Shown here piece by piece: positions 1 to 8,148 of a stretch of 64,000 nt of DNA; within the stretch, counting starts at the first letter, position 1; each line of letters begins with the position of its first letter. The notes under the pieces were generated by a model. The model had not been told where the DNA came from. It did no database searches and saw only the letters and a list, made by a program, of their open reading frames with translations. The translations under genes were made by a program, and so were the position numbers. The stretch is taken from contig JBBRMM010000013.1 in assembly GCA_038230835.1 (NCBI GenBank), forward strand, positions 1 to 64,000, read 5' to 3'. The DNA comes from DASUHT01 sp038230835. Lineage in GTDB: Bacteria; Actinomycetota; Thermoleophilia; Gaiellales; JAICJC01.

Positions 1-92
1 GTGGTTGCGGGAAGGATCGAGCGGCGAGCGGAGCGCAGGCGTGGCTGAAGCCACGTCGAGCACCGCACGCCGCGTGGGACGCACCCGCAACC
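1..92. repeat. Possible inverted-repeat element at the window edge
   Basis: The first 92 bases begin with GGTTGCGGG (3-11) and end with its exact complement CCCGCAACC (84-92). Inside is a perfect hairpin GTGGCT-GA-AGCCAC (41-54). No gene is apparent in bases 1-304; the stretch holds this element, then unstructured sequence, then the G-quadruplex repeat at 191-270. The right end (ACGCCGCGTG followed by ACCCGCA) resembles the end of the element at 6067-6171, which suggests but does not prove a shared family. The true left edge may lie outside the window. Confidence 0.35.
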
Positions 93-190
93 GGCGCGAA
101 CCAGCCGCAACAGAAGCTCATTCTGAAACGAGTTCTTAGGCGCACGCCGCACTCCGCCTGGATCGTCGCACCGGCGATCGGAGTCACCGG

Positions 191-270
191 GCGACCCACC
201 CCACCCCCACCCCACCCCGGGGTCAGACCCCGTACGGACCCGGGCACGGAATCGGCACGGAGTTGTGACG
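191..270 (+). repeat. Interspersed palindromic/G-quadruplex repeat, copy 1
   Basis: This is an 80-bp intergenic repeat. It has a C-rich tract at 195-218 (runs of 3, 4, 5, 4 and 4 C separated by single A, so a G-quadruplex motif on the minus strand), a palindromic core GGGGTCAGACCCC at 219-231, then GTACGGACC, and ends in GGCACGGAGTTGTGAC. It is nearly identical to the inverted copy at 19992-20072. Shorter core-only relatives lie at 40708-40747 and 40825-40866. Confidence 0.85.
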
Positions 271-304
271 CCGCCCGCGCGCGGCCAAACCGCCGTCAGG
301 ACGG

Positions 305-1657
305 CTATGGAGCGAGCATCTCGAAGAACGCTCGGGTGAAGCGGACGGTGCGGTCGATGTCGGTCAGCCGGATGTGCTCGTTGGGCGCGTGGACGAGGCA
401 GCCGTTGTAGATCGGGTTGTCCGGCGCGGAGAGACCGGGGACGCCGACATGGTCGCGCAGGGCGGTCAGCAGCGGCAGCGAGCCGGGGAACATCGGGTGG
501 ATGATCGGGCCAACCCCCGAAACACGTTCGGCGATGGAGGAGACCTGCTGCACGAGCGGGTGGTCGATCGGGGTCATGACCGGCTCGGCCTTTACCAGCA
601 CCGTGACCTCGACATCGGCAAGACCTTCGCTCTCGAGCCTGCCGCGAAGCGCGGCCAGGACATCGTCGGGATGCTGGTCCGGCACCAATCGGAAGTCGAA
701 CCATGCGCTCGCCCGGGCGGGGGTGACCGTCTTCATTCCCGGCCCGCTGTATCCGGTGGAAATACCGGCGATGTTGAAGCTCGGCTCGAAACACAGGCGC
801 TCCCTGAAGCTGCGCCCTGACACCCCATCGACGAACCGATCCACGCCGTACGTCTCGCGCAGCTCGGCTTCGAGTCCATCCCCATGCACCTCGAGCGCCG
901 CGCGTGCAGCCTCACCCGGTTCGCGCACCGCGTCGAGGAACCCGGGGAGCGAGATTCGCCCGTCCGGGTGACGGATGGCGTTGATCGCTTCGAGCAACCT
1001 CCAGGGCGCGCTCGGCAACACGCCGACACTCCCGGAATGGGCGTCGCTCTGCATCGTCTCCACGTCCAGGCGGAACGCCAGCGCACCCTTGAACCCGATC
1101 GCGATCTCCGGCCGTCCGTCGCTATCTGTCGGTGAGCCCTCCCAGAACGCCGCGTCGGCTCGGAGCAGCTCGGCGTGCTCGCGCGCGATCGCGGCGAAGT
1201 TGGTGCTCCCCATCTCCTCCTCACCCTCGATGATCCAACGGATACCGATCGGCAGCTGCCCATGCGCATCGCGAAGGGCACGGATCACGGCCAGGCGGGT
1301 TGCGATCTGCCCCTTGTTGTCGGCCGTGCCGCGGGCATACAGACAGCCGTCACGGATCGTCGGCTCGAATGGCGGCGACACCCACAGATCGAGGGGGTCA
1401 GCCGGCTGGACGTCGTAGTGGTTGTAGAGCAGAAGCGTGTACGGCGCACGTCCGCGTTGCTCGCCCCACACCGCCGGCGCGGCGCCCGGGACGCGGAGTT
1501 GACGCGTCTCGAACCCGGACTCGCGCAGCAGCTCCTCGAGCCTCGCGGCCATCGCCTCGAGCCCCAGGTTCTCGGCCGAGACGCTCGGCAGCGCGCAGAG
1601 CTCCTGTGTCAGGCTCAGTGCGTCGCGTGCTACCCGATCGTCGTCGATCCGATCCAA
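305..1657 (-). CDS. M20-family metallopeptidase / dipeptidase (ArgE/DapE/Acy1-like)
   Basis: Predicted cytosolic zinc peptidase or deacylase of 450 residues, a usual length for M20 enzymes. The metal site is visible: HYDVQPAD near residue 80 (HxD ligand), GTADNKGQ near 111 (bridging Asp), IEGEEEMGS near 143 (catalytic Glu pair), and a C-terminal HAPNEHI ligand region. The central lid domain (FRLDVETMQSDAHSG) fits a dimeric M20 dipeptidase. It starts at TTG 1657, 9 bases after a TAGACT box, so it may have its own near-leaderless promoter although it follows the GGDEF-EAL gene by only 29 bp. The substrate cannot be read from sequence; small peptides or N-acyl amino acids are likely. Confidence 0.85.
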   Translation of the reverse strand: MDRIDDDRVARDALSLTQELCALPSVSAENLGLEAMAARLEELLRESGFETRQLRVPGAAPAVWGEQRGRAPYTLLLYNHYDVQPADPLDLWVSPPFEPTIRDGCLYARGTADNKGQIATRLAVIRALRDAHGQLPIGIRWIIEGEEEMGSTNFAAIAREHAELLRADAAFWEGSPTDSDGRPEIAIGFKGALAFRLDVETMQSDAHSGSVGVLPSAPWRLLEAINAIRHPDGRISLPGFLDAVREPGEAARAALEVHGDGLEAELRETYGVDRFVDGVSGRSFRERLCFEPSFNIAGISTGYSGPGMKTVTPARASAWFDFRLVPDQHPDDVLAALRGRLESEGLADVEVTVLVKAEPVMTPIDHPLVQQVSSIAERVSGVGPIIHPMFPGSLPLLTALRDHVGVPGLSAPDNPIYNGCLVHAPNEHIRLTDIDRTVRFTRAFFEMLAP

Positions 1658-1666
1658 CCCGCACCG

Positions 1667-1672
1667 AGTCTA
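1667..1672 (-). promoter_or_regulatory. -10 box TAGACT for the M20 peptidase
   Basis: TAGACT on the minus strand, 9 bases before the TTG start at 1657, inside the 29-bp gap after the upstream stop. The same hexamer precedes the genes at 37182 and 43430. Confidence 0.45.
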
Positions 1673-1686
1673 CTCCCGCAGAACGG

Positions 1687-4218
1687 TCAGGCAGCTCGCC
1701 GGTACTTCACGCACAGGTCCGGGATCTGGGCCGCCGGCACCGGCCTGCTGAAGAGGAATCCCTGGCCGAGCGGGCAGCCCTGCCCGACCAGCCAGACGCG
1801 CTGCGCCTCGGTCTCGATGCCTTCGGCCAGCGCGGACAGCCCGAGCCCGTCGGCGAGCTTGATCATGGTCGACACCAGGACTGCTGCGCTGGGATCGTCG
1901 GGCAGGTCGAAGACGAAGGAGCGGTCGATCTTGAGCGTGGTCACCATCATCTGGTTCAGCCGCCCGAGCGACGAGTGTCCGGTGCCGAAGTCGTCGATCG
2001 CCAGTCGCAACCCGCGTTCGTGGAGCTCAGCGATGATCGGCTCGTTGTCGAGGTGTGTGGTCGCCATCGTCGACTCGGTGATCTCGATCATCATCCGGTC
2101 GGGGGAGAGCCCGAACGACTCGATGGTGGCCAGCACCTGGCGCATCGCCGTCGGCTGCCAGAAGATCGGCGGCAGGTTGACCGACACGTACAGGTCGAGC
2201 CCCATCTCCCGCCACTCGGCACCCTGCCGGCAGGCCTCCGAGATCACCCAGTCGGAGATCGGCGAGATCAATCCGGTGCGCTCGGCCAGCGGGATGAACT
2301 CGTTCGGCATGATCAGCCCGCGCTCGCCGTCGTGCCAGCGAATCAGGGCCTCCACACCGACCACGCTCGAGTTCGAGAGGTCGATCAGCGGTTGGTAGTA
2401 GAGCACGAACTGCTCCCGCTCGATGGCCCGGCGCAGCCGGCCGGCCATCGACAGCCGCGCCATCGCGTCGCCGCCGTCACGCACGTACACCTGCGCGGCA
2501 TCGCGACCGGACGCCTTCGCCTTGTACATCGCGATGTCGGCGTGCTTGAGCAGGCTCTCGGCATCCGGAGCGTCGATCGGGTAGATGCTGATGCCGACCG
2601 ACCCCGAGCAGTAGATCTCGGTGTCGGAGATGACGAAGGGCTCGGACAGGGTGTCGCGCAGCTGCTCGGCGACGCGGCGGGCGAGCTCGGCGACGTCGAA
2701 CTCGTGCTCGACACCGCCCACCTCGAGATCGGCGACCAGGATCAGGAACTCGTCGCCGCCCTGGCGCGCGACCACGTCGGTGGTGCGGGTGGCCTCGCGG
2801 AGCCGTCCGGCCACCTCCACCAGCAGCTCGTCGCCGGCCGAGTGCCCGAAGCTGTCGTTGACCAGCTTGAAGTCGTCCAGGTCGACGAACAGCACGGCCA
2901 CGCCCTGGCCCGAGCGCTCGGCCCGCGCCAGGGCGACGTTCAGATGCTCCTGGAACATCGCCCGGTTGGGCAGGTCGGTCAGCGAATCGTGGTAGGCCAG
3001 GTGCGCCAGCCGCTCCTCGGCGAGCTTGCGGCGCGTGATGTCGAGCAGATAACCCTGTCGATAGAGCGGCGTACCGTCGTCGGAGTACACCAGCACGGAC
3101 GAGTCGTGCACCCACACCATCGACCCGTCAGCGCGGACGATCCGGTAGTCGGCCTCGTACGGCGCACCCTCGAGCTTCGCGCCGAGGAATCCGGCCAGCA
3201 CCCGCTCGCGATCCTCCGGATGCAGGATCTTCGAGAACAGATCCGGGTCGGCGAGCCACTCCTCGTGGGTGTGACCGGTGATCACGGCGTTCCGGGGACT
3301 GTTGTAGAGCGATGTCCCGACGTCGTCCAACGCGTCGATATAGATGGCCAGCGGCAGCTGTTCGACCAGCGTCCGGTAGCGGGCCTCGGCCTCCTGATAG
3401 CGCTGCTCGGCGAGCTTGCGATCCGTGATGTCGTAGATCACGCCCTGCACGACGCCCGGATCACCATCCTCGCCCGGCTGCGTGATCGCCTCGTCGCAGA
3501 CCCAGCGAACGGTGCCGGCGCGGTCGATCAGACGGTACTCGTGCCAGTACGGCTCACCCGACGCGACGGCCGCGTCGTAGGACTCGGTAGCGCGCTCACG
3601 ATCGTCGGGATGGATCCGGCGGCCCCATCCGTCGCTCCCGTCCAGCCACTCTGACACCGGGACACCGAACATCGTTTCGAGCTGCGGGCTGGTGTAGATC
3701 GGATCGCCGGTGACCGCACGATCGACGTACGTGACCGCCGGCATCTGCTCGACCAGTGACCGGAAGCGCGCCTCGGCGGCAACCAACTCCGAGAAGCAGG
3801 CGGCGTTGTGCAGAGCCCCGGCCACAAGCTCGGCCAGCGAATGCCAGAACTGCATGCCTCCGGAGGCGAGATCGCCCGCCGAGGCGTCCGCCACCTCAAG
3901 CAGGCCGATCGACTCGCCAGAGGCCAGCAGCGGCAGGATCAATACCTGCTCCATGCGCACGGCACGTCGCGACTCCAGCACCTCGCGGCGCTCGGGGAAC
4001 TGGGCGACCGTGCGCAGCACCTCGACATCCATACCGCGGCCCACCAGCACGTCCCGGTCCCGCTCCCATGTCCAGATCGTCGTGGTGCCGCCGGTCAGCT
4101 GCAACGCCCGCGCGGCAAAGCACGCGGCGACCTCGGAGGTGTCGCGCGCGCCCTGCAGCGCACGCGACAGCTCGAACAGCGCCTGCAGTCGGACAGGGGA
4201 GGGCATTTCCTCGTGCAT
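1687..4218 (-). CDS. GAF-PAS-PAS-GGDEF-EAL composite c-di-GMP enzyme
   Basis: 843 residues with no clear membrane segment. Order: GAF-like sensor (about 10-140), two PAS/PAC domains (about 145-270 and 275-400), diguanylate cyclase, EAL phosphodiesterase. GGDEF is intact at 487-491 and is preceded five residues upstream by RTTD, an RxxD inhibitory site. EAL starts at 623, and DDFGTG, EITES, TLKIDRSF and ALAEGIET are all present, so both activities could be real. The net output cannot be predicted. It lies 34 bp downstream of nfuA on the same strand. A second in-frame ATG four codons in is preceded by GAGGAA, but too closely to be convincing, so the first ATG is kept. Confidence 0.95.
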   Translation of the reverse strand: MHEEMPSPVRLQALFELSRALQGARDTSEVAACFAARALQLTGGTTTIWTWERDRDVLVGRGMDVEVLRTVAQFPERREVLESRRAVRMEQVLILPLLASGESIGLLEVADASAGDLASGGMQFWHSLAELVAGALHNAACFSELVAAEARFRSLVEQMPAVTYVDRAVTGDPIYTSPQLETMFGVPVSEWLDGSDGWGRRIHPDDRERATESYDAAVASGEPYWHEYRLIDRAGTVRWVCDEAITQPGEDGDPGVVQGVIYDITDRKLAEQRYQEAEARYRTLVEQLPLAIYIDALDDVGTSLYNSPRNAVITGHTHEEWLADPDLFSKILHPEDRERVLAGFLGAKLEGAPYEADYRIVRADGSMVWVHDSSVLVYSDDGTPLYRQGYLLDITRRKLAEERLAHLAYHDSLTDLPNRAMFQEHLNVALARAERSGQGVAVLFVDLDDFKLVNDSFGHSAGDELLVEVAGRLREATRTTDVVARQGGDEFLILVADLEVGGVEHEFDVAELARRVAEQLRDTLSEPFVISDTEIYCSGSVGISIYPIDAPDAESLLKHADIAMYKAKASGRDAAQVYVRDGGDAMARLSMAGRLRRAIEREQFVLYYQPLIDLSNSSVVGVEALIRWHDGERGLIMPNEFIPLAERTGLISPISDWVISEACRQGAEWREMGLDLYVSVNLPPIFWQPTAMRQVLATIESFGLSPDRMMIEITESTMATTHLDNEPIIAELHERGLRLAIDDFGTGHSSLGRLNQMMVTTLKIDRSFVFDLPDDPSAAVLVSTMIKLADGLGLSALAEGIETEAQRVWLVGQGCPLGQGFLFSRPVPAAQIPDLCVKYRRAA

Positions 4219-4252
4219 CGGCCGATCCCCAGCCCGGCATTAGCGTTCACCG

Positions 4253-4873
4253 CTACTTCTTGGCGGCCTCGAAGTAGGGGTTCGTACCCGATGCATGGTC
4301 GGTCACGTCCACCACCCGCGTGATCTCGGGCACGGCGGCCAGAATCGCCACCTCGATGCCCTGACCGAGCGTGACCGCCGCCATCCCGCAACCCACACAA
4401 CCGCCGCCCAACCGCAGGTAGGCGGTCGACTCCTCGACCGCGACCAGCTCGGCGACGCCCCCGTGAGCGGCGATCGCCGGATTGATCTGCTCGTCCAGCA
4501 CCTGCACCACCCGCTGGGCGGCGTCGCCGCTGAGGTCGGCCGGCGGCGCCCCGAGTGCAGGGCTGGCCGGCGGCGGATCGTGCATGACCAACCCTCCGCT
4601 CGCCAGGTCGCCCTGCCGGTCGAGTGTCCCCCCGCGGAGCGCCTCGACGCTGGCGGCAGGGATCACCACCCGCACCGAGCCGTGCTCCTGGACGACGTCG
4701 TCGGGCCCCGCGTCGGAGTGTGGCGCCAGCCACAGGTCGTACGTGTAACGGCCCTGAGAGTCGAGGCCGGTGACCTCGACCCACAGCCCGAGCAGCTCGG
4801 CATCGGACTCGCGGCCACGCACCAGGTCGACCTTCTCGACGGCCGCGTCGGTCACGTTCAGCACGAGATCCAT
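4253..4873 (-). CDS. nfuA: NfuA-type iron-sulfur carrier
   Basis: 206 residues, close to E. coli NfuA (191). The N-terminal half looks like a degenerate A-type (HesB/IscA) domain lacking its cysteines. The C-terminal half (about 125-200) is a NifU domain with GGGCVGCGMA, giving the CxxC that binds a bridging [4Fe-4S] cluster in a dimer. Likely role: delivering clusters to apo-proteins, which fits a genome with many Fe-S enzymes (CoxS, Rieske, the TMADH-like protein). The ATG at 4873 is chosen because TACCGT lies exactly 6 bases upstream (leaderless) and the homologous region begins there. A longer in-frame extension is arginine-rich and overlaps the divergent gene. Confidence 0.88.
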   Translation of the reverse strand: MDLVLNVTDAAVEKVDLVRGRESDAELLGLWVEVTGLDSQGRYTYDLWLAPHSDAGPDDVVQEHGSVRVVIPAASVEALRGGTLDRQGDLASGGLVMHDPPPASPALGAPPADLSGDAAQRVVQVLDEQINPAIAAHGGVAELVAVEESTAYLRLGGGCVGCGMAAVTLGQGIEVAILAAVPEITRVVDVTDHASGTNPYFEAAKK

Positions 4874-4890
4874 GCCGGTACGGTACCTGC
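4874..4890. promoter_or_regulatory. Face-to-face overlapping -10 boxes, nfuA / ATP-grasp
   Basis: The whole 17-base gap between two divergent genes contains TACGGT (4879-4884, plus), six bases before GTG 4891, and TACCGT (4885-4880, minus), six bases before ATG 4873. The boxes overlap inside GGTACGGTACC. Any -35 elements must lie inside the opposing coding regions. Both genes would be leaderless and should compete for polymerase. Confidence 0.7.
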
Positions 4891-6066
4891 GTGAAACGGG
4901 TGCTTCTGGTGATGCCGAGCGAGACCTACCGCGCGGCCGACTTTCTGAGCGCCGCCGGCGAGCTCGGCGCACAGGTCGTGGTGGCGACCGACCACCGCTC
5001 GACGCTGGAGCGGGTCGGTGCGGGCAACCTGCGGATCGACCTGGACCGCCCGCGGGCGGCCGCCGATGCGATCGTCGCCCATGCTCGCTACCACCGACTG
5101 GACGCGGTCGTGGCCGTGGACGACCAGGGTGTCGTTGTCGCTGCCATGGCCGCCGAGAGCCTCGGCCTCGCGCACAACACTCCCGGTGCCGCGGCGGCCA
5201 CCCGCGACAAGCTCGCGCTGCGCCGGGCGTTCCGGCAGGCCGGCGTGCCACAGCCGCGGTTCGGCCCCAAACCGGCCGGAGTCCGCTTTCCGTGCGTCGT
5301 CAAGGCGACCGGGCTTTCGGCCAGCCGCGGCGTGATTCGGGCCGACGACCCCGCCGCCGCAGCCGATGCGGCAGCCCGAATCCGTTCGATGCTGGGCGAC
5401 CCGCAGGCCGCCCTCCTGTGCGAGGAGTACGTGCCCGGTGAGGAGGTGGCGGTCGAGGGTCTGCTGCGCGGCGGGCGACTCGACGTGCTCGCCGTATTCG
5501 ACAAGCCCGACCCGCTGGAGGGGCCGTACTTCGAGGAGACGATCTACGTCACGCCGTCCCGACTGCCAGAGGCCACGCTCGACCGCGTCGCGGAGCTGAC
5601 CGCAGATGCCGCGACGGCGCTCGGACTCACAGAGGGCGCGGTGCACGCCGAGCTTCGGATCGACGGCGAGCGGATCGTGGTGCTCGAGCTGGCCGCCCGC
5701 TCGATCGGTGGATTGTGCGCTCGCACGCTGCGCTTCGGGCTCGGAGTCAGCCTCGAGAATCTGATCCTGCGCCACGCCCTGGGCCTGCCGATCCGTGACC
5801 TTCGCCCGCCGACCGCGGCATCGGGGGTGATGATGCTGCCGATCCCCACCGCCGGGCTGCTGGAACGGGTCGACGGTCAGGCGCGCGCGAGGGCGGTGCC
5901 CGGGATCGTCGGGCTCGAGATCACCATCGCAGCCGGCCGGCCGGTGGTGCCGCTACCCGAGGGTGACCGCTACCTGGGATTCCTGTTCGCCGCCGGCGAA
6001 ACCCCGCAGCAGGTGGAGCATGCGCTGCGGGAGTCCCATGCGGTTCTTGACATCGTGATTGTCTAA
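4891..6066 (+). CDS. ATP-grasp carboxylate-amine/thiol ligase family enzyme
   Basis: 391 residues with the three-part ATP-grasp layout: N-terminal preATP-grasp Rossmann-like region (KRVLLVMPSETYRAADF), lysine-bearing ATP-binding segment (RFPCVVKATGLSASRGV, about 132-150), lid ending in LLCEEYVPGEEVAVEG (about 175-190), and metal-binding AVHAELRIDG...VLELAARSIGG (about 250-275). It resembles PurK/biotin-carboxylase-like and orphan carboxylate-amine ligases. The substrate is unknown, and no peptide or natural-product gene lies beside it. It is divergent from nfuA and starts at GTG six bases after TACGGT. Just after the stop comes the 105-bp inverted-repeat element. Confidence 0.85.
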   Translation: MKRVLLVMPSETYRAADFLSAAGELGAQVVVATDHRSTLERVGAGNLRIDLDRPRAAADAIVAHARYHRLDAVVAVDDQGVVVAAMAAESLGLAHNTPGAAAATRDKLALRRAFRQAGVPQPRFGPKPAGVRFPCVVKATGLSASRGVIRADDPAAAADAAARIRSMLGDPQAALLCEEYVPGEEVAVEGLLRGGRLDVLAVFDKPDPLEGPYFEETIYVTPSRLPEATLDRVAELTADAATALGLTEGAVHAELRIDGERIVVLELAARSIGGLCARTLRFGLGVSLENLILRHALGLPIRDLRPPTAASGVMMLPIPTAGLLERVDGQARARAVPGIVGLEITIAAGRPVVPLPEGDRYLGFLFAAGETPQQVEHALRESHAVLDIVIV

Positions 6067-6171
6067 AGAGCCTATGCGGGTAGGGCACGCGGCGTCTCGC
6101 GGCGTCACCGCGTCGCTCTGGCGCGCGCTGCCACTCGCGAGTCATCCACGCGACCTACCCGCATAGGCTCT
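6067..6171. repeat. 105-bp element with perfect 18-bp inverted termini (MITE-like)
   Basis: AGAGCCTATGCGGGTAGG (6067-6084) is repeated as its exact reverse complement at 6154-6171, with 69 GC-rich non-coding bases between. It begins directly after the TAA of the ATP-grasp gene and stops about 10 bp before the -10 box of the next gene. The size and perfect ends suggest a non-autonomous mobile element or a large cruciform; the lack of a U-tract argues against a simple terminator. No clear target duplication is visible. Confidence 0.75.
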
Positions 6172-6180
6172 AGCGCGCTA

Positions 6181-6186
6181 TAGCAT
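6181..6186 (+). promoter_or_regulatory. -10 box TAGCAT for the S9 peptidase
   Basis: TAGCAT lies 8 bases before ATG 6195, directly downstream of the inverted-repeat element, so the insertion or its hairpin could influence this promoter. Confidence 0.45.
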
Positions 6187-6194
6187 CCCGCGAC

Positions 6195-8132
6195 ATGCCC
6201 AAGCTCACCCCCGACATCGTCCGCCGCCAGGCCGTGATCGGCACCAGCGTGATCTCGCCGGACGGCAGCCTGGTGGTGTACACCCGCCGCACCGTGACCG
6301 CCAACGCGTACCAGACCAACCTGTGGCTGGTCCGGTTCGCCGGCGGGCGCCCACGGCGCCTCACTCACGGCGTATGGAACGATACCGCGCCGACCTTCGC
6401 GCCCGACGGGCGCACGATCGCGTTCAGCAGCGACCGCGGCGACGATGGCCGCGCCGGGCTGTACGTGATGGCGGTGGACGGGGGCGAGGCGAAGCTGGTC
6501 TGCGAGGTCAAGCACGGAGGAGTCGGCACGCCAACGTTCTCACCCGACGGCCGCAGGATCGCCTTCGTCGGATCGGCTGACCCGCCGCGGTTCTGGGTGG
6601 GCGATCCCGACCAGCGGCTGGCGCGGGTGATCCGCAGCATCGACTGGCGCGACGATGTGGTCGGGCCCCGGGACCGGCGGTCGCACCTGTACGTGGTGGC
6701 GGCGCGAGCGGGAGCCCGGCCGCTCCAGATCACCCACGGCGAGTTCGACGTTGCGCGGCCCGACTGGCATCCCGACGGCACCCGAATCGCCTTCGAGACC
6801 AGCCTCGATCGGCGCAACGACCTGCGCCCGAGCACGCGCATCCACGAGGTGGACGCCGGCGGCGGCGAGCCGCGTGAGCTGATCGGGTTGCGTGGCAACT
6901 CGGGATCGCCGGTCTGGTCGCCCGACGGAGCGAATCTTGCCTTCGTCGGCACCAACGTACCCGGCGCGCCTGACTACGCCGAGCCGGAGTTGTACGTGTG
7001 GAGCGGGCGCGGTCGGCCGCGCAGCCTGACCGGCGGGCTCGATGCTCCGGTCACCCTGGGCTGGTGCTCCGATCTGCACGACTGGCTGCACGCCGATATC
7101 CCAAGCCCGATCTGGGCCGGCAACGACTGTCTCATCGTCCCCATCAACCGGCGTGGGCGCGACGAGGTGTGGCGTGCCCCGTTGCGCGGCGAGCCAACCC
7201 TGGTGACGTCGGGCGACACCACCCTGGGGTCGGTCGCAGCGGCCTCGGGGAGGACGGTCGTCACCGCCTGCGACGACGCCTACCCACCGGAGGTGTGCGC
7301 CGTGGAGGACGGGCGGCTGCGCAAGCTGACGCGTCACGGCGGTTCCTGGCTTCGCCCGCACACCGCCCCGCGGGTGCGCGAGGTGGACGCGGGCGGCGTG
7401 CCGTCGTTCGTGGTCGAGCCGGCCGGGAAGCGTGGTCGCTCGGCACTCGTCCTCTCTCCACACGGCGGACCGTGGGGCGCGCACGGTCCCACGCCGGAGC
7501 TCGACGCGTGGCTGCTGGCCGATGTGGGCTACCGCGTGCTGCTGCCCAACATCCGCGGATCCTGCGGGTACGGCGCCGACTGGATCCGGCCGATCCAGGG
7601 GCGCTGGGGCGGCCCGGACGCCGACGACCTGCTGACCGCGCTCGACTGGGCGGTCGACACCAAGCTCGCCGATCCAGGCCGGGTCGCGGCGATGGGCCTC
7701 TCCTACGGGGGCTGGGCGGTCAACTGGCTGGCCGGCGTCGCCCCCAGGCGGTTCCGGGCGATCGTGTCCGAAAACGGCGTGGCCAACATGGTGGCGGCAC
7801 ACGGTGTGTCCTGCATCGGCCCCGGGTACGACCGTGACATCGGCTACGGACCGGTGCACGCCGAACACGACGCGCTGTGGGCTTCCTCGCCGCTTCGGCA
7901 TGCGACCAAGATCACGGCGCCCATGCTGATGCTGCAGGGCGAGGCGGATCGGATCTGCCCGCTGGACGACAACTACCAGATGTTCGTGGCGCTGCGCGAG
8001 ATGGGGCGCGACGTGGAGCTTGTGCTCTACCCCGACGAGCACCACGTGATGATGGCCACCGCCCGGCCCGACCGGCGCATCGACCGCTTCCGCAGAGTCA
8101 TCGAGTTCCTCACCAAGCACTGTCCGCCGTAA
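6195..8132 (+). CDS. S9-family prolyl oligopeptidase-like serine peptidase
   Basis: 645 residues, typical of dipeptidyl/acylaminoacyl peptidases. The N-terminal half (about 15-380) is a beta-propeller with repeated SPDG/APDGRTIAF-type blades (TolB/WD40-like). The C-terminal alpha/beta-hydrolase domain has GLSYGG (Ser503), GEADRICP (Asp585) and DEHH (His616/617). No signal peptide is seen, so a cytosolic oligopeptidase is likely. It starts at ATG 8 bases after TAGCAT. It converges on the second GGDEF-EAL gene with only 16 bp between the stops and no obvious terminator. A second S9 enzyme lies at 54951. Confidence 0.92.
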   Translation: MPKLTPDIVRRQAVIGTSVISPDGSLVVYTRRTVTANAYQTNLWLVRFAGGRPRRLTHGVWNDTAPTFAPDGRTIAFSSDRGDDGRAGLYVMAVDGGEAKLVCEVKHGGVGTPTFSPDGRRIAFVGSADPPRFWVGDPDQRLARVIRSIDWRDDVVGPRDRRSHLYVVAARAGARPLQITHGEFDVARPDWHPDGTRIAFETSLDRRNDLRPSTRIHEVDAGGGEPRELIGLRGNSGSPVWSPDGANLAFVGTNVPGAPDYAEPELYVWSGRGRPRSLTGGLDAPVTLGWCSDLHDWLHADIPSPIWAGNDCLIVPINRRGRDEVWRAPLRGEPTLVTSGDTTLGSVAAASGRTVVTACDDAYPPEVCAVEDGRLRKLTRHGGSWLRPHTAPRVREVDAGGVPSFVVEPAGKRGRSALVLSPHGGPWGAHGPTPELDAWLLADVGYRVLLPNIRGSCGYGADWIRPIQGRWGGPDADDLLTALDWAVDTKLADPGRVAAMGLSYGGWAVNWLAGVAPRRFRAIVSENGVANMVAAHGVSCIGPGYDRDIGYGPVHAEHDALWASSPLRHATKITAPMLMLQGEADRICPLDDNYQMFVALREMGRDVELVLYPDEHHVMMATARPDRRIDRFRRVIEFLTKHCPP

Positions 8133-8148
8133 GAGCCTGTCCCCTGCG

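Noticed and set aside
6067..6171. Interpretation of the 18-bp inverted repeat as a factor-independent terminator
   Set aside because: The loop is 69 bases, the stem is not followed by a T-run, and the size matches a small mobile element better.
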